The notes under the pieces are model-generated. The model made no database searches. It saw nothing but the letters and a program-made list of their open reading frames with translations, and was not told where the DNA came from. This document shows, piece by piece, positions 39,701 through 45,245 of a DNA stretch of 64,000 bases. The stretch is from contig JACAXG010000028.1 of the NCBI GenBank assembly GCA_018881555.1, positions 654,006-718,005 of the forward strand. Direction: 5' to 3'. The stretch is from Amblyornis subalaris. Taxonomy: Eukaryota > Chordata > Aves > Passeriformes > Ptilonorhynchidae. Each line of letters opens with the position of its first letter. Position 1 is the first letter of the stretch. Made by a program: the position numbers and the translations under genes.

Positions 39701-40906
39701 CAGCAGTTATAAGGCAACATACAGCCTTTTCGCGATCTCGCCACAACTGTCTTGCCTCCAAACAATATTTGCCTGAAGTGCATAAAAAAACCCCAAACCC
39801 TTCATTTATGTTTCAGTTATTGTTAGATACTGCAACTTAGTGCAGAAATGTTGTTTTTCTCATCAAAAACTTCCCCTATTAAAGAAACTCTATTAAACAT
39901 CTGAAGTTGCTATGCAAAAAAAAACCCAGCTAAAAAGGTGTCTAGTCTGCAGAATTAACTAAACTAAACCGCAGACATTTCTCCGTGCAATAGAGGACAT
40001 TTTCAAATTCAGGATTTTTTCTACCCTTACAATTAACAAGAGATTAAAGCTCCTGATAAAGCCCACAACTATTCCTAGCCCTAGGCCAATTCTCCATCTA
40101 AACTGTGGGAGGGAATTTAAATGAGTCTCTTACCTGCTTAGTTTTCTTTCGACTTCTTTGGTAGCTTTAGCTTCCAATTCTCTGGAACAGAAAGTGGTGT
40201 TGGTTTCCATGTCAACAGCAATGCAGCACGAAAATAAAACCGGTGCGGGTCAGGATGCACAGGGAGCTCCAGGTGGGGTTGGTCAAGAGGGAACGAGGAG
40301 AGCACGGATCGCCCAGGGATCCAGTGATGTGCGTCCCCACGGACGCAGTGGTGTGTCCCCAGGACGGCGAGGGGAGCGGGCAGGACCTGCACCTGCCCCC
40401 CCCGTGTGCCCCAACACCAGCCCTGTGTCCTTCCTGTACCCCAGCACCTGCCACCCCCGTGTGCCCTCCCTGCATCCCAACACCATCCCTGCGTGCCCCA
40501 ACACCATCCCCGTGCACTACCTGCGCCCAGCACCCATCCCGCCTCCCCTCCCTGCACTTCACCGTTTCAAGGACTTTAAGGAAAACAATTCTGCTGCATC
40601 ACTTAAGCCCGCGAATGTGGTTCGAGCGCAGCACCGGGACCCTGCGTGCCGCACCGGCGGCCCCAAGCGCTGCCCGCCGCGCAGGAGCGAACTCCGAGCT
40701 GGGGAGGGCAGAGCTCGGCCCGGGGCGGGGGCGAACGGGATACATCGCTCCGGGCGGGCCCCGCGACCCCTCCGGGGCGGCCCCTCCGCCGGCCCCGCTC
40801 TCGCGGGGAGCCCGATCCCGTCTCCCGCGGGGCTCCCCCGCCGCCCGGCCCCTCTCCCGCCCGGCCCGGCCCGGCCCGGCGCCCCCCGCCCTCCCCGGTA
40901 CCTCAT
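488..40906 (-). CDS. TNRC6A: TNRC6A (GW182 family) gene, 21 coding exons, 3' end off the window
   Basis: The spliced product matches vertebrate TNRC6A along its whole visible length, from the start [10 protein letters not shown] to the segment [18 protein letters not shown]6A is the cytoplasmic, P-body-associated scaffold of miRNA silencing: GW/WG tryptophans bind Argonaute, and the C-terminal half recruits PABPC and the PAN2-PAN3 and CCR4-NOT deadenylases. Layout by residue: charged coiled coil about 20-55; GW-rich Argonaute-binding region about 170-1085 with roughly 30 GW/WG sites; Argonaute hook near 970-995 ([10 protein letters not shown]); Q-rich stretch about 1374-1430; PAM2-like motif about 1561-1585. 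About 1,722 residues are encoded here; human TNRC6A is about 1,960, so the RRM and final tail lie left of position 1. All junctions are GT-AG and phases agree throughout, with no frameshift or stop, so the copy looks intact. TNRC6A is preferred over TNRC6B/C because residue identity is far higher to 6A. The introns interrupting this span are listed separately. Confidence 0.96.
921..1028 (-). CDS. TNRC6A: TNRC6A exon 20
   Basis: 108 nt (acceptor TTACAG, donor CAG/GTGATG) encode residues 1614-1649: [20 protein letters not shown] followed by [16 protein letters not shown]. It is Ser/Thr-rich and matches human except for one proline-to-serine change. It is phase 1-1. Confidence 0.94.
1029..1573 (-). 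other. TNRC6A intron 19
   Basis: 545 bp. It holds the tandem purine-rich units listed separately and nothing else recognisable. Confidence 0.85.
1385..1505. repeat. Three degenerate tandem units in TNRC6A intron 19
   Basis: A unit of about 35-50 bp containing GGAGAGGAGCAAGCAGCAAA and ACACAAGRGATAA recurs three times, with units near 1,385, 1,435 and 1,472. It is purine-rich on the plus strand and lies between exons 19 and 20. Confidence 0.6.
1574..1714 (-). CDS. TNRC6A: TNRC6A exon 19, core of PAM2-like motif
   Basis: 141 nt (acceptor TCCTAG, donor GTATGCT) encode residues 1567-1613: [20 protein letters not shown], then [20 protein letters not shown] and HLRDRNS. The [10 protein letters not shown] core is the PABPC1-binding element and is unchanged relative to human. 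It is phase 1-1. Confidence 0.95.
1715..2046 (-). other. TNRC6A intron 18
   Basis: 332 bp with no feature seen beyond splice sites. Confidence 0.85.
2047..2205 (-). CDS. TNRC6A: TNRC6A exon 18, start of PAM2-like motif
   Basis: 159 nt encode residues 1514-1566: [20 protein letters not shown], then [20 protein letters not shown] and [13 protein letters not shown]. The last residues open the PAM2-like motif that binds the MLLE domain of PABPC1. The acceptor AATCAG follows a run of T; the donor is CAG/GTACAC. One ambiguous base at 2168 falls in the third position of a proline codon and does not alter the protein. Confidence 0.94.
2206..3633 (-). other. TNRC6A intron 17
   Basis: 1.4 kb, AT-rich, with an A-run (T-run in transcript sense) that supplies the polypyrimidine tract of exon 18. 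No exon, repeat family or RNA gene was recognised. Confidence 0.8.
3634..3765 (-). CDS. TNRC6A: TNRC6A exon 17
   Basis: 132 nt (acceptor TTTCAG, donor GTATGTT) encode residues 1470-1513: [20 protein letters not shown], then [20 protein letters not shown] and SSKH. The RLRKWTTVD segment with its single tryptophan is invariant in the family and lies in the part of the silencing domain that contacts deadenylase complexes. It is phase 1-1. Confidence 0.95.
3766..6631 (-). other. TNRC6A intron 16
   Basis: 2.9 kb of unique-looking sequence. Short open frames are present but have no splice support or resemblance to TNRC6 proteins. No transposable element was recognised. Confidence 0.8.
6632..6842 (-). 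CDS. TNRC6A: TNRC6A exon 16, Q-rich end and start of mid domain
   Basis: 211 nt (acceptor TCAAG, donor ATAG/GTGCGT) encode residues 1400-1469: [20 protein letters not shown], then [40 protein letters not shown] and [10 protein letters not shown]. Every block matches human TNRC6A. It ends in phase 1. Confidence 0.95.
7097..7174 (-). CDS. TNRC6A: TNRC6A exon 15, glutamine-rich
   Basis: 78 nt (acceptor TCGCAG, donor CAG/GTAAGG) encode residues 1374-1399, [20 protein letters not shown] followed by QQQEQQ. It continues the Q-rich region. The intron before it is only 99 bp, the shortest in the gene. Confidence 0.94.
7274..7402 (-). CDS. TNRC6A: TNRC6A exon 14
   Basis: 129 nt (acceptor TTGCAG, donor CAG/GTAAGC) encode residues 1331-1373: [20 protein letters not shown], then [20 protein letters not shown] and QLQ. 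The repeated NQLSQ units form a conserved glutamine-rich helix-prone segment. Confidence 0.95.
7640..7777 (-). CDS. TNRC6A: TNRC6A exon 13, proline/glutamine-rich
   Basis: 138 nt (acceptor CCCCAG, donor CAG/GTAAGT) encode residues 1285-1330: [20 protein letters not shown], then [20 protein letters not shown] and PLLSPQ. It begins the Q/P-rich part of the silencing half. It is phase 0-0. Confidence 0.95.
7948..8094 (-). CDS. TNRC6A: TNRC6A exon 12
   Basis: 147 nt (acceptor CATCAG, donor CAG/GTAAGG) encode residues 1236-1284: [20 protein letters not shown], then [20 protein letters not shown] and MQNLNSVRQ. It is phase 0-0 and nearly identical to the mammalian exon. Confidence 0.95.
8095..8441 (-). 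other. TNRC6A intron 11
   Basis: 347 bp with one ambiguous base at 8,199. Nothing else seen. Confidence 0.8.
8442..8584 (-). CDS. TNRC6A: TNRC6A exon 11
   Basis: The 143-nt exon encodes residues 1188-1235: [20 protein letters not shown], then [20 protein letters not shown] and DRGPYFDK. The acceptor is CCCCAG and the donor AAG/GTCAGT. In other TNRC6 paralogues a UBA-like segment can precede this block; I see no such segment in this exon or in the intron before it. Confidence 0.94.
8585..9674 (-). other. TNRC6A intron 10
   Basis: 1.1 kb and markedly AT-rich. No UBA-like exon or other coding segment was found in any frame. Confidence 0.8.
9675..9726 (-). CDS. TNRC6A: TNRC6A exon 10
   Basis: The 52-nt exon (acceptor CTTCAG, donor GTAAGAA) encodes residues 1171-1187, [17 protein letters not shown], matching human RDSPEENVQSNKMDLSG. 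It ends in phase 1. Confidence 0.93.
9727..10164 (-). other. TNRC6A intron 9
   Basis: 438 bp with no feature seen. Confidence 0.85.
10165..10245 (-). CDS. TNRC6A: TNRC6A exon 9
   Basis: 81 nt between acceptor TTTAAG and donor GTAAGTA encode residues 1144-1170: [20 protein letters not shown] followed by FTNLSFS. Human TNRC6A has an extra LSGKKRRRER-type segment just before this point. No sequence for that segment is visible in the 159-bp intron separating exons 8 and 9. Confidence 0.94.
10405..10580 (-). CDS. TNRC6A: TNRC6A exon 8
   Basis: The 176-nt exon encodes residues 1085-1143, reading [20 protein letters not shown], then [20 protein letters not shown] and [14 protein letters not shown]. 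The acidic [12 protein letters not shown] block is conserved in the TNRC6 family. Its donor is AAG/GTGAGG and it ends in phase 0. Confidence 0.95.
10756..10920 (-). CDS. TNRC6A: TNRC6A exon 7, further GW repeats
   Basis: The 165-nt exon (acceptor TGCAAAG, donor GTGAGTG) encodes residues 1030-1084: [20 protein letters not shown], then [12 protein letters not shown] and [16 protein letters not shown]. It adds four more GW/WG sites that continue the Argonaute-binding series. It is symmetric (phase 1-1) and so could be skipped without a frameshift. Human has a duplicated GEPWGEP here; the bird exon has a single copy. Confidence 0.94.
10921..11673 (-). other. TNRC6A intron 6
   Basis: 753 bp, AT-rich, no feature seen. 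Confidence 0.85.
11674..14262 (-). CDS. TNRC6A: TNRC6A exon 6, GW-repeat Argonaute-binding region
   Basis: One uninterrupted 2,589-nt exon encodes residues 167-1029. It opens [20 protein letters not shown] and ends KESSSGSG before a GTAAGC donor. It is Ser/Gly/Asn-rich and carries about 26 tryptophans next to glycine, including repeated GWGDP and WGDSK units, which bind pockets on Argonaute PIWI domains. Two strongly conserved landmarks are [20 protein letters not shown] near residue 680 and the Argonaute hook [20 protein letters not shown] near 970-990. Such a large internal exon is normal for TNRC6 genes. There are no stops or ambiguous bases within it. Confidence 0.97.
16094..16128. repeat. 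Short 13-bp direct repeat in intron 5
   Basis: GCAGGAAACATTT occurs twice perfectly, and a third copy is partial. Confidence 0.8.
16739..16786 (-). CDS. TNRC6A: Probable TNRC6A cassette exon (48 nt, in frame)
   Basis: Inside intron 5 a strong acceptor (a run of about nine T followed by GTAG) and a donor (CAG/GTTAGC) enclose 48 nt. Spliced between exons 5 and 6 it has exactly the required phase 1-to-1 and stays open, adding 16 residues ([16 protein letters not shown]) before DLNH. Exons 5 and 6 also join in frame without it, reading KKQPDLNH, close to human KNQSDINH. It is therefore best read as an alternatively spliced exon. I do not recognise the peptide as a motif. It could also be a chance pseudo-exon. 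Confidence 0.6.
20485..21075 (-). mobile_element. CR1 LINE, 5'-truncated 3' end, inside intron 5
   Basis: The plus strand reads as the reverse complement of a CR1 3' region. It shows the hallmark AGAAGGGACCTTAAATACC near the 3' end, then CCACCCTCTGCCATGGGCAG, GGACACCTTCCACTAG, CTTCTCTTCTCCAGACTGAA and TGGACTGGCTCCAGCAGCTC in the order found in avian CR1. The element therefore lies on the minus strand, the same orientation as TNRC6A, with its 3' end at the low coordinate. It is severely 5'-truncated, as most CR1 copies are, and carries no open reverse transcriptase. Its 5' limit is approximate. Confidence 0.92.
21480..21812 (-). CDS. TNRC6A: TNRC6A exon 5
   Basis: The 333-nt exon encodes residues 56-166, beginning [14 protein letters not shown] and including the conserved block [20 protein letters not shown] and [12 protein letters not shown]. 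It runs from an acceptor ending GATAG to the donor CAG/GTGAGG and leaves phase 1. Where the human protein has a long glutamine/proline tract between AKRA and LPRYP, this exon has only three glutamines ([12 protein letters not shown]), so it is shorter than the mammalian exon. Confidence 0.94.
21813..29112 (-). other. TNRC6A intron 4
   Basis: 7.3 kb, mostly AT-rich, with a GC-richer patch around 25,120-25,770. A pentamer run (GAGCT repeated about four times) lies near 23,900. No exon, transposable element or RNA gene was recognised. Confidence 0.8.
29113..29134 (-). CDS. TNRC6A: TNRC6A exon 4 (22-nt microexon)
   Basis: Acceptor TTCTAG and donor GTAAGTT enclose 22 nt reading AIEQKIK plus the first base of a valine codon. 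It sits exactly where human TNRC6A has ATEQKIKV. Because 22 is not a multiple of three, skipping it would frameshift exon 5, so it should be constitutive. Gene predictors can easily miss an exon this short. Confidence 0.92.
29135..30727 (-). other. TNRC6A intron 3
   Basis: 1.6 kb, AT-rich, nothing recognised. Confidence 0.8.
30728..30818 (-). CDS. TNRC6A: TNRC6A exon 3, lysine/glutamate-rich coiled coil
   Basis: The 91-nt exon has acceptor TTCAG and donor GTATTTG. It encodes [18 protein letters not shown] followed by [12 protein letters not shown] (residues 18-48), a highly charged predicted helix conserved in all TNRC6 paralogues. The exon ends in phase 0. It is separated from exon 2 by the longest intron of the gene (9.3 kb). 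Confidence 0.94.
30819..40133 (-). other. TNRC6A intron 2 (longest, 9.3 kb)
   Basis: Mostly AT-rich unique-looking sequence. It has a GC-rich patch near 35,380-35,730 and the TAAA microsatellite. No exon, transposable element or structured RNA was recognised. As the first long intron of the gene it is a plausible site for regulatory elements, but I see no specific one. Confidence 0.8.
36103..36123. repeat. (TAAA)n microsatellite in TNRC6A intron 2
   Basis: Five perfect TAAA units plus one base. In transcript sense it reads (TTTA)n. Confidence 0.9.
40134..40181 (-). CDS. TNRC6A: TNRC6A exon 2
   Basis: This 48-nt exon lies between acceptor TTCCAG and donor GTAAGA. It encodes residues 2-17, with the first codon completed by exon 1, reading [16 protein letters not shown]. 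It begins the charged N-terminal helix of the protein. Human TNRC6A differs at only a few positions (for example DVERN for EVERK). Confidence 0.93.
40182..40901 (-). other. TNRC6A intron 1
   Basis: 720 bp. The part next to exon 2 holds the C-rich minisatellite. The part next to exon 1 is the downstream half of the CpG island and includes the tandem CCGGCCCGGC run near 40,860-40,880. Confidence 0.85.
40391..40558. repeat. C-rich degenerate minisatellite in TNRC6A intron 1
   Basis: The plus strand repeats short blocks such as CCCGTGTGCCC, CAACACCATCCC and CCTGCACC with irregular 18-28-bp spacing. Read on the transcribed strand it is G-rich. It fills much of intron 1 close to the promoter CpG island. 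Confidence 0.6.
40902..40906 (-). CDS. TNRC6A: TNRC6A exon 1, coding part (ATG AG)
   Basis: Only five coding bases precede a GTACCG donor. Joined to exon 2 they read Met-Arg-Glu-Leu-Glu, the known N-terminus of TNRC6A, which fixes this start. The Kozak context is weak: T at -3 and A at +4. The remainder of exon 1 is 5' untranslated sequence inside the CpG island and extends rightwards to an unknown transcription start, probably near 41,050-41,120. Confidence 0.85.
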
Positions 40907-41215
40907 GTATGTAAAGTGCTCGGAGTCCGTCCCGGAGGCTGCGGCGCGGGCCCGGCGCGGCCGGCGGCTCTAGGCGGGCTGAGCCCGGCGCTGCGGAGCG
41001 GGAGGGCCCGGCAGCTGCAGCAGCAGCTCCGCCGCCATTTCCTGCCGCCGCCGCCCGCCCGCCCCGCGCGCAGGAAGCGAACCCGCCCCGGCCGCGCTTC
41101 CGGGGCGCCCCGACATGGAGGGAGCGGGGCCGCCGGGCCCGGCCCGCCCGCGCCGCTGCGCTCCGCCGCGGCCTGTGCCGGGCCGGGGGTGCCGCCTGGG
41201 GCAGAGACTCACAGG
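40907..41215 (-). promoter_or_regulatory. TNRC6A: TNRC6A CpG-island promoter and 5' untranslated exon 1
   Basis: The stretch is dense in CpG and G/C runs, in sharp contrast to the AT-rich gene body. There is no TATA box. On the minus strand an ETS-type site (CCGGAAG, 41,097-41,103) lies about 60 bp upstream of a YY1-like site (GCCGCCATTT on the plus strand, 41,031-41,040). YY1 sites of this form typically sit just downstream of the start in TATA-less promoters, which suggests initiation around 41,050-41,120. The CpG island continues into intron 1 to about 40,600. The exact transcription start is inferred. Confidence 0.75.
40970..41116 (-). CDS. Possible upstream ORF in the TNRC6A leader (48 codons)
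   Basis: An ATG at 41,116 opens a 48-codon frame starting MSGRPGSAAG and ending RRAQPA, which stops 63 nt before the TNRC6A ATG. A second in-frame ATG at 41,038 (MAAELLLQLP) overlaps the YY1-like site and has a good context (AGGAAATGG). If transcription starts upstream of either ATG, ribosomes must read through or reinitiate to reach the weak main start. The peptide itself has no recognisable function, and the GC-rich frame may be chance. Confidence 0.4.
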   Translation of the reverse strand: MSGRPGSAAGAGSLPARGAGGRRRQEMAAELLLQLPGPPAPQRRAQPA

Positions 41216-41224
41216 ATCGTCCCT

Positions 41225-41475
41225 TCGCCCGGAGCTCTGCCAGGGAGGGTCAGGCTGGGTATCAGGCAAAGGCTCTTCCCCCAGAGGGTGGTGGGGCTGT
41301 GGACAGGCTCCCCAGGGAATGGGCACGGCCCCGAGGCTGCCAGAGCTCCAGGAGCGTTTGGACAACGCTCTCAGGCACAGGCTGGGATTGTTGGGGTGTC
41401 TTGTGCTGGGCCAGGAGCTGAACTCGATAGACCTTGTGGGTACCTTCCAGCTCAGGAGATTCTGTGGTTCTGTGA
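41225..41475 (+). mobile_element. CR1 LINE 3' fragment, plus orientation
   Basis: The sequence shows GGTCAGGCTGGGTATCAGGC, GGACAGGCTCCCCAGGGAAT, GCGTTTGGACAACGCTCTCA and a terminal ATTCTGTGGTTCTGTGA, in the order typical of the 3' end of avian CR1 read in sense. It is 5'-truncated to about 250 bp. It abuts the CpG island of TNRC6A and meets a second, inverted CR1 at its 3' tail. Confidence 0.82.
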
Positions 41476-41805
41476 TCAAGGTTGGAAGAGACCTTTAATA
41501 TCATCCAGTCCAACCCTTCACCAGCACTGCCACTGTAACCCCCAAACCACCTCACCCAGTGCCAGATCAGACGCCTCTCAAACACTCACAGGAATGGGGA
41601 CTCCAGCACCTCCCTGGGCAGCCCCTTCCAATGCCTGACCACCCAAACAGTGAAAATGTTTTTGTAATACTTAATCTGAACCTCCCATGTCTCAGCTTGA
41701 GGCTATTTCCTCTTGCCCTCTCACTGCCACACGGTAGAAGAGATAGGCCACAAGTCACTACACCCTCCTGCTGGGGAGTTGTGGGGAGCAGTGAGGTCCC
41801 ATACA
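41470..41805 (-). mobile_element. CR1 LINE 3' fragment, minus orientation
   Basis: From the shared tail the plus strand continues as an antisense CR1 3' region: GGTTGGAAGAGACCTTTAAT, CATCCAGTCCAACCCTTCAC, GGGCAGCCCCTTCCAATGCC and TTGCCCTCTCACTGCCACAC. The family looks different from that of its neighbour. It is about 335 bp long and 5'-truncated near 41,805, with the limit approximate. Confidence 0.85.
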
Positions 41806-44230
41806 CCGAGGTTGTCCTTAATTATCCCAAGCACACACATGGAGTTCCAGGTGCTGTCTCATTAGACACCCCCAGCACAACACAGTTGTTCCCCAAGCGA
41901 TGCAGGACAAGGCACAGATGGACACAACGTCCATCTCCACGCATGTTTCCCCTGTATGGGGCAGCTCTCCCAGGGTGCTGCTGGTGTGCACAGCTCTGTG
42001 CCAAGCTTGGGGCATTGATAACTGACAGATAAAAGGTGTTAATGTGTAAATAACCATACAGACCTCTCTTTTAACCTTCCACTGACTCTGTTGGGCCGAG
42101 GGAGGGAGTAGAAAAGTCCCCAATACTGGCAAACCTGGTGAGAGGTCAATGTATGTTGATATGGAGCTTAATCCAAAACACACAGAGATACTTCAAATAC
42201 AGAAAATGGAGAGTGAGGAGTGTATGAGCCACACTCTGTTACTGGACTTGGCTTCAGTAACAATATCCCAGGAATGAGAAAAATCAAACCAAAGGACTGA
42301 ATGGGATAATGGATGAGCACTGAGAGCAGTAATGTCAGGAACAACTGAAGCTGAGAATGGACAAGAATTCCCAGTAAACAGTTCTGCATATGACAGGCAC
42401 TCCCTGTCCAAGGTTTTGTTGGCATAGAGAAGTTCTTCCTCTCTCTTTGCCTCCAGCTGCACATTGTCACCAGCATTTTCCAGCCCAGCTTCAGCTGGCC
42501 TTTACCATTCTTATCAATGCTACTGAAAAAAGGAATGCTGTTTGATTCCTTTGTGGCATGAACGGATGCCCTGGGCACATGAGCCATTGTCCCTGGAAAT
42601 CTGCTGTAGCATCCACTGTCTTTCTGCTAGCATGAATGAGATACAGTGTTTTCCAGCTGAAGAAGATGCTACATTATTAAAGGCAAGGTTTATGACAATG
42701 CAGAGTAGCCAGGGAGGGTACTTTTGTCCTTAGAGGCTCAGTAATGCAGAGTGCATTGCTGTGAGCTGAACAGGCACAGCCATAAAGTGACAGTTTGAAA
42801 TCGGTTTCTCAGTGTCTTGTAATAACTTGTAAGTTAATTTGGTCTTGTTTATTTTTCTTCATATGAAAAAGTTTGGACTGTCATGTAATTGTGTGCAACT
42901 GAAAGCCATTATTTCCTGAAGTGTGACTCAGCTCCCTCTCACTGTTCCATTCACAGCAGCCCTGTTTCATGTCTCTTCAGAGGCACTACACGTGGTGTAG
43001 GAGGGCTGCTGTTAAGTCTGTCCTCAGTTGGGAAGGCTGATGAATGCATTATGTACTCCTGTTATGTCAGTTTGTTAACTGTATTATGCCACTGTCAATA
43101 AAATTCCTAGTCAAGGTCTGCAGCTTTCTTTATTATTTTAGATTGTTCTCTAATGTTATTTATACACGTGCTCCTCCTGGCAACTAGGCCGCTGCAGCAG
43201 TGGCTTCCTTTCTGCAGGGAAGGGCTGCAGCTGGCTACACAGTCAGCAAACCTGCTGCAGGAACCAACCCTCAATGACTTACCCCATCATCTCCTCCTTG
43301 CATCAGTGTCATGATCTTACCTCTTTCACCTGCACAAGTAACACTGTGCTCAGCTGAGTTCTGACCCATGAAACTGGTGAACTCCTGAATGAACTAAGGA
43401 AATTAAGGAACCCCCAGATAGGAAAAATGTTTTCTTCCAGAAGAACCAGCAGGTTGAGCTTCATCCATGCAAAAGCCCATCAGTCAAAGCAGTGGTTCTG
43501 GTTGCTGGCTGGAAGCAGCACTCAGATGTTAACCACCCACTCCTGGCTTTAGCCTTGCCATGTGCTGAGTGTAGGGTTATTTGGGAACTGAGGTTCTGGG
43601 TAACCTTCTCTCCTGCTAACTACAGTTATTTGGTTCATTCTTTGTCCCTTGGTGCTCACTGAAGCTTGGACCTCTGGGCTTCTTTGCTAAGGCCCCAGAT
43701 TCCGATTCTGCCAGNAAAGGGACAGCAAAACACCTCTGTGCTTAAAAAGACATATGTAACCACCTGGGTTGGGAGCTGCTTTCAGCTGAAGTATAGATAA
43801 ATCCCTAACCCCCATCTGTGAAATGTCAGCACCTCTCTTCCCCTCATGGGATCCCTGTCCCCAGGAACCACTGTGCTCCCGGGTGGGAAGGAGCGCTCCG
43901 GGCAGCGTGTGCAGGCTCGTGCCACCCACGACGCTTCCTCCTCACCCTGGCACTGCTGTCCTTCCCTGTTGTGTGTTTGAATGGCTCTGCAGAACTGTGG
44001 TCACACATGACATCAGAAATTAGAAATAATGGAAGGAACTCTGCAAGGGCAAACAACCTGCCTGTGTTCAGGCAGCTGCCAGGGTTGGACCTGTGCGGTT
44101 ACACTTTCACCACTCGGCAAACATGCCCTCCTGGGCAGTGATCCCCAAATATCCTCTCCCAGCAACAGCAGCCACCACCTGCACCCTACCAGCCTGGCAT
44201 GTACACGCGTCCTCCTATCATCACATCCCC
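41806..44230. other. Intergenic, no gene recognised
   Basis: Moderate base composition and no long conserved-looking frame. An AATAAA signal on the plus strand at 43,097-43,102 has no identifiable gene in front of it. Confidence 0.6.
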
Positions 44231-45245
44231 ATTCACTTTTTAATTAGGATTTTCATATCATCAGAGCGAGAGAATAAACTGCNGGAGGCAGAGAAATGCA
44301 CTGCCTGAAAACAGTTAAAGAGGAGCTGGCGCCATTTCAGCGTTCCCATCCCCTCCACCCTTCCCCTTCAGCTGCAGTTTGTTCTTGAGGCAAAGGCAGC
44401 CGACATGTTAGAAAATACTTTCTGCTTCATGTCTGGGGAGAGCAGAGCTGGGGCTGCGCCGGGAGAAGCGCAGGCCTGGGGACGTGGAGAATTTTCTGTC
44501 AATAACTCTCAGCCGCTTGCTCCATTCAGTGTCGTTACACAGAGCGAAGCCGCTGTCACCGGCAAAACAGATTGTTTTCAAAATTGCTCTTGACTTAAAT
44601 AATCTAAATGAGCTGATTTGACAGACAAGGGAGAACAGCCTCGTCGTCAACGCAGTGGCTCTCTGTGTTGCTCTGCGAGGAGGCTCCTTTCCTTTTCATT
44701 GTAGAGGCTTTAGTTAAGGATTTAAAAATAGCCCAGGCGACAGTAAGAGACGACAATATAAAGGTACTGAACAGGCAGCACTAACTGATAAAAACAATGC
44801 CTGCCCCGGAGCCTGTCGGTGCAGTCGGCCAGGCTGTGTGTGTCAGAGAGGGATGTTTGGGGCTCTGAGGATCCTTAATTAGGAGGAAAGCCCACAAATT
44901 ACAAAGCTGGAAGTTGGTAGCAGAGAGCATTGTGTTTGCCTTCCAATCAACCCTGAAAGCAGCTGTAAACAGCCCTGGAAAGCAGCAAACACCGTCCTGT
45001 GCTGAGGCTGGGGGTTACACAGTTGGTTTCGCTTCACAGGCTGCAGCAGCAAACAGCCATCGGATCTGTGCCGGGGAGAACATTCCCTGCCTTTCCTCTG
45101 GGCTCCAGCGCCTTGGCAGCACTCTCAGAGCGATCAGAGCAGGGCAGAGCAGGCACTTGGGGTTATTAAATGAGGATTTAATCCTACCCTTTAAATCAGC
45201 AAAAAAATTATCAAAGATAAAGGATTTCCCTGTGTTTTAAAGCCA
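44231..45245. other. Candidate conserved noncoding block
   Basis: Contains TTAATTA near 44,241 and again near 44,877, and AT-rich unique stretches at 44,560-44,800 and 45,160-45,240 within otherwise GC-rich surroundings. There is no coding signature. The regulatory role is inferred only from composition and homeodomain-like motifs. Confidence 0.3.

Noticed and set aside
40646..41638. A 330-codon plus-strand frame through the TNRC6A promoter
   Set aside because: It runs antisense through exon 1, the CpG island and two CR1 fragments, with Arg/Pro/Ala-rich composition produced by CpG density.
43080..43140. Possible 3' end of a gene, from the AATAAA at 43,097
   Set aside because: No coding or spliced structure precedes it on the plus strand, and such hexamers are common by chance.
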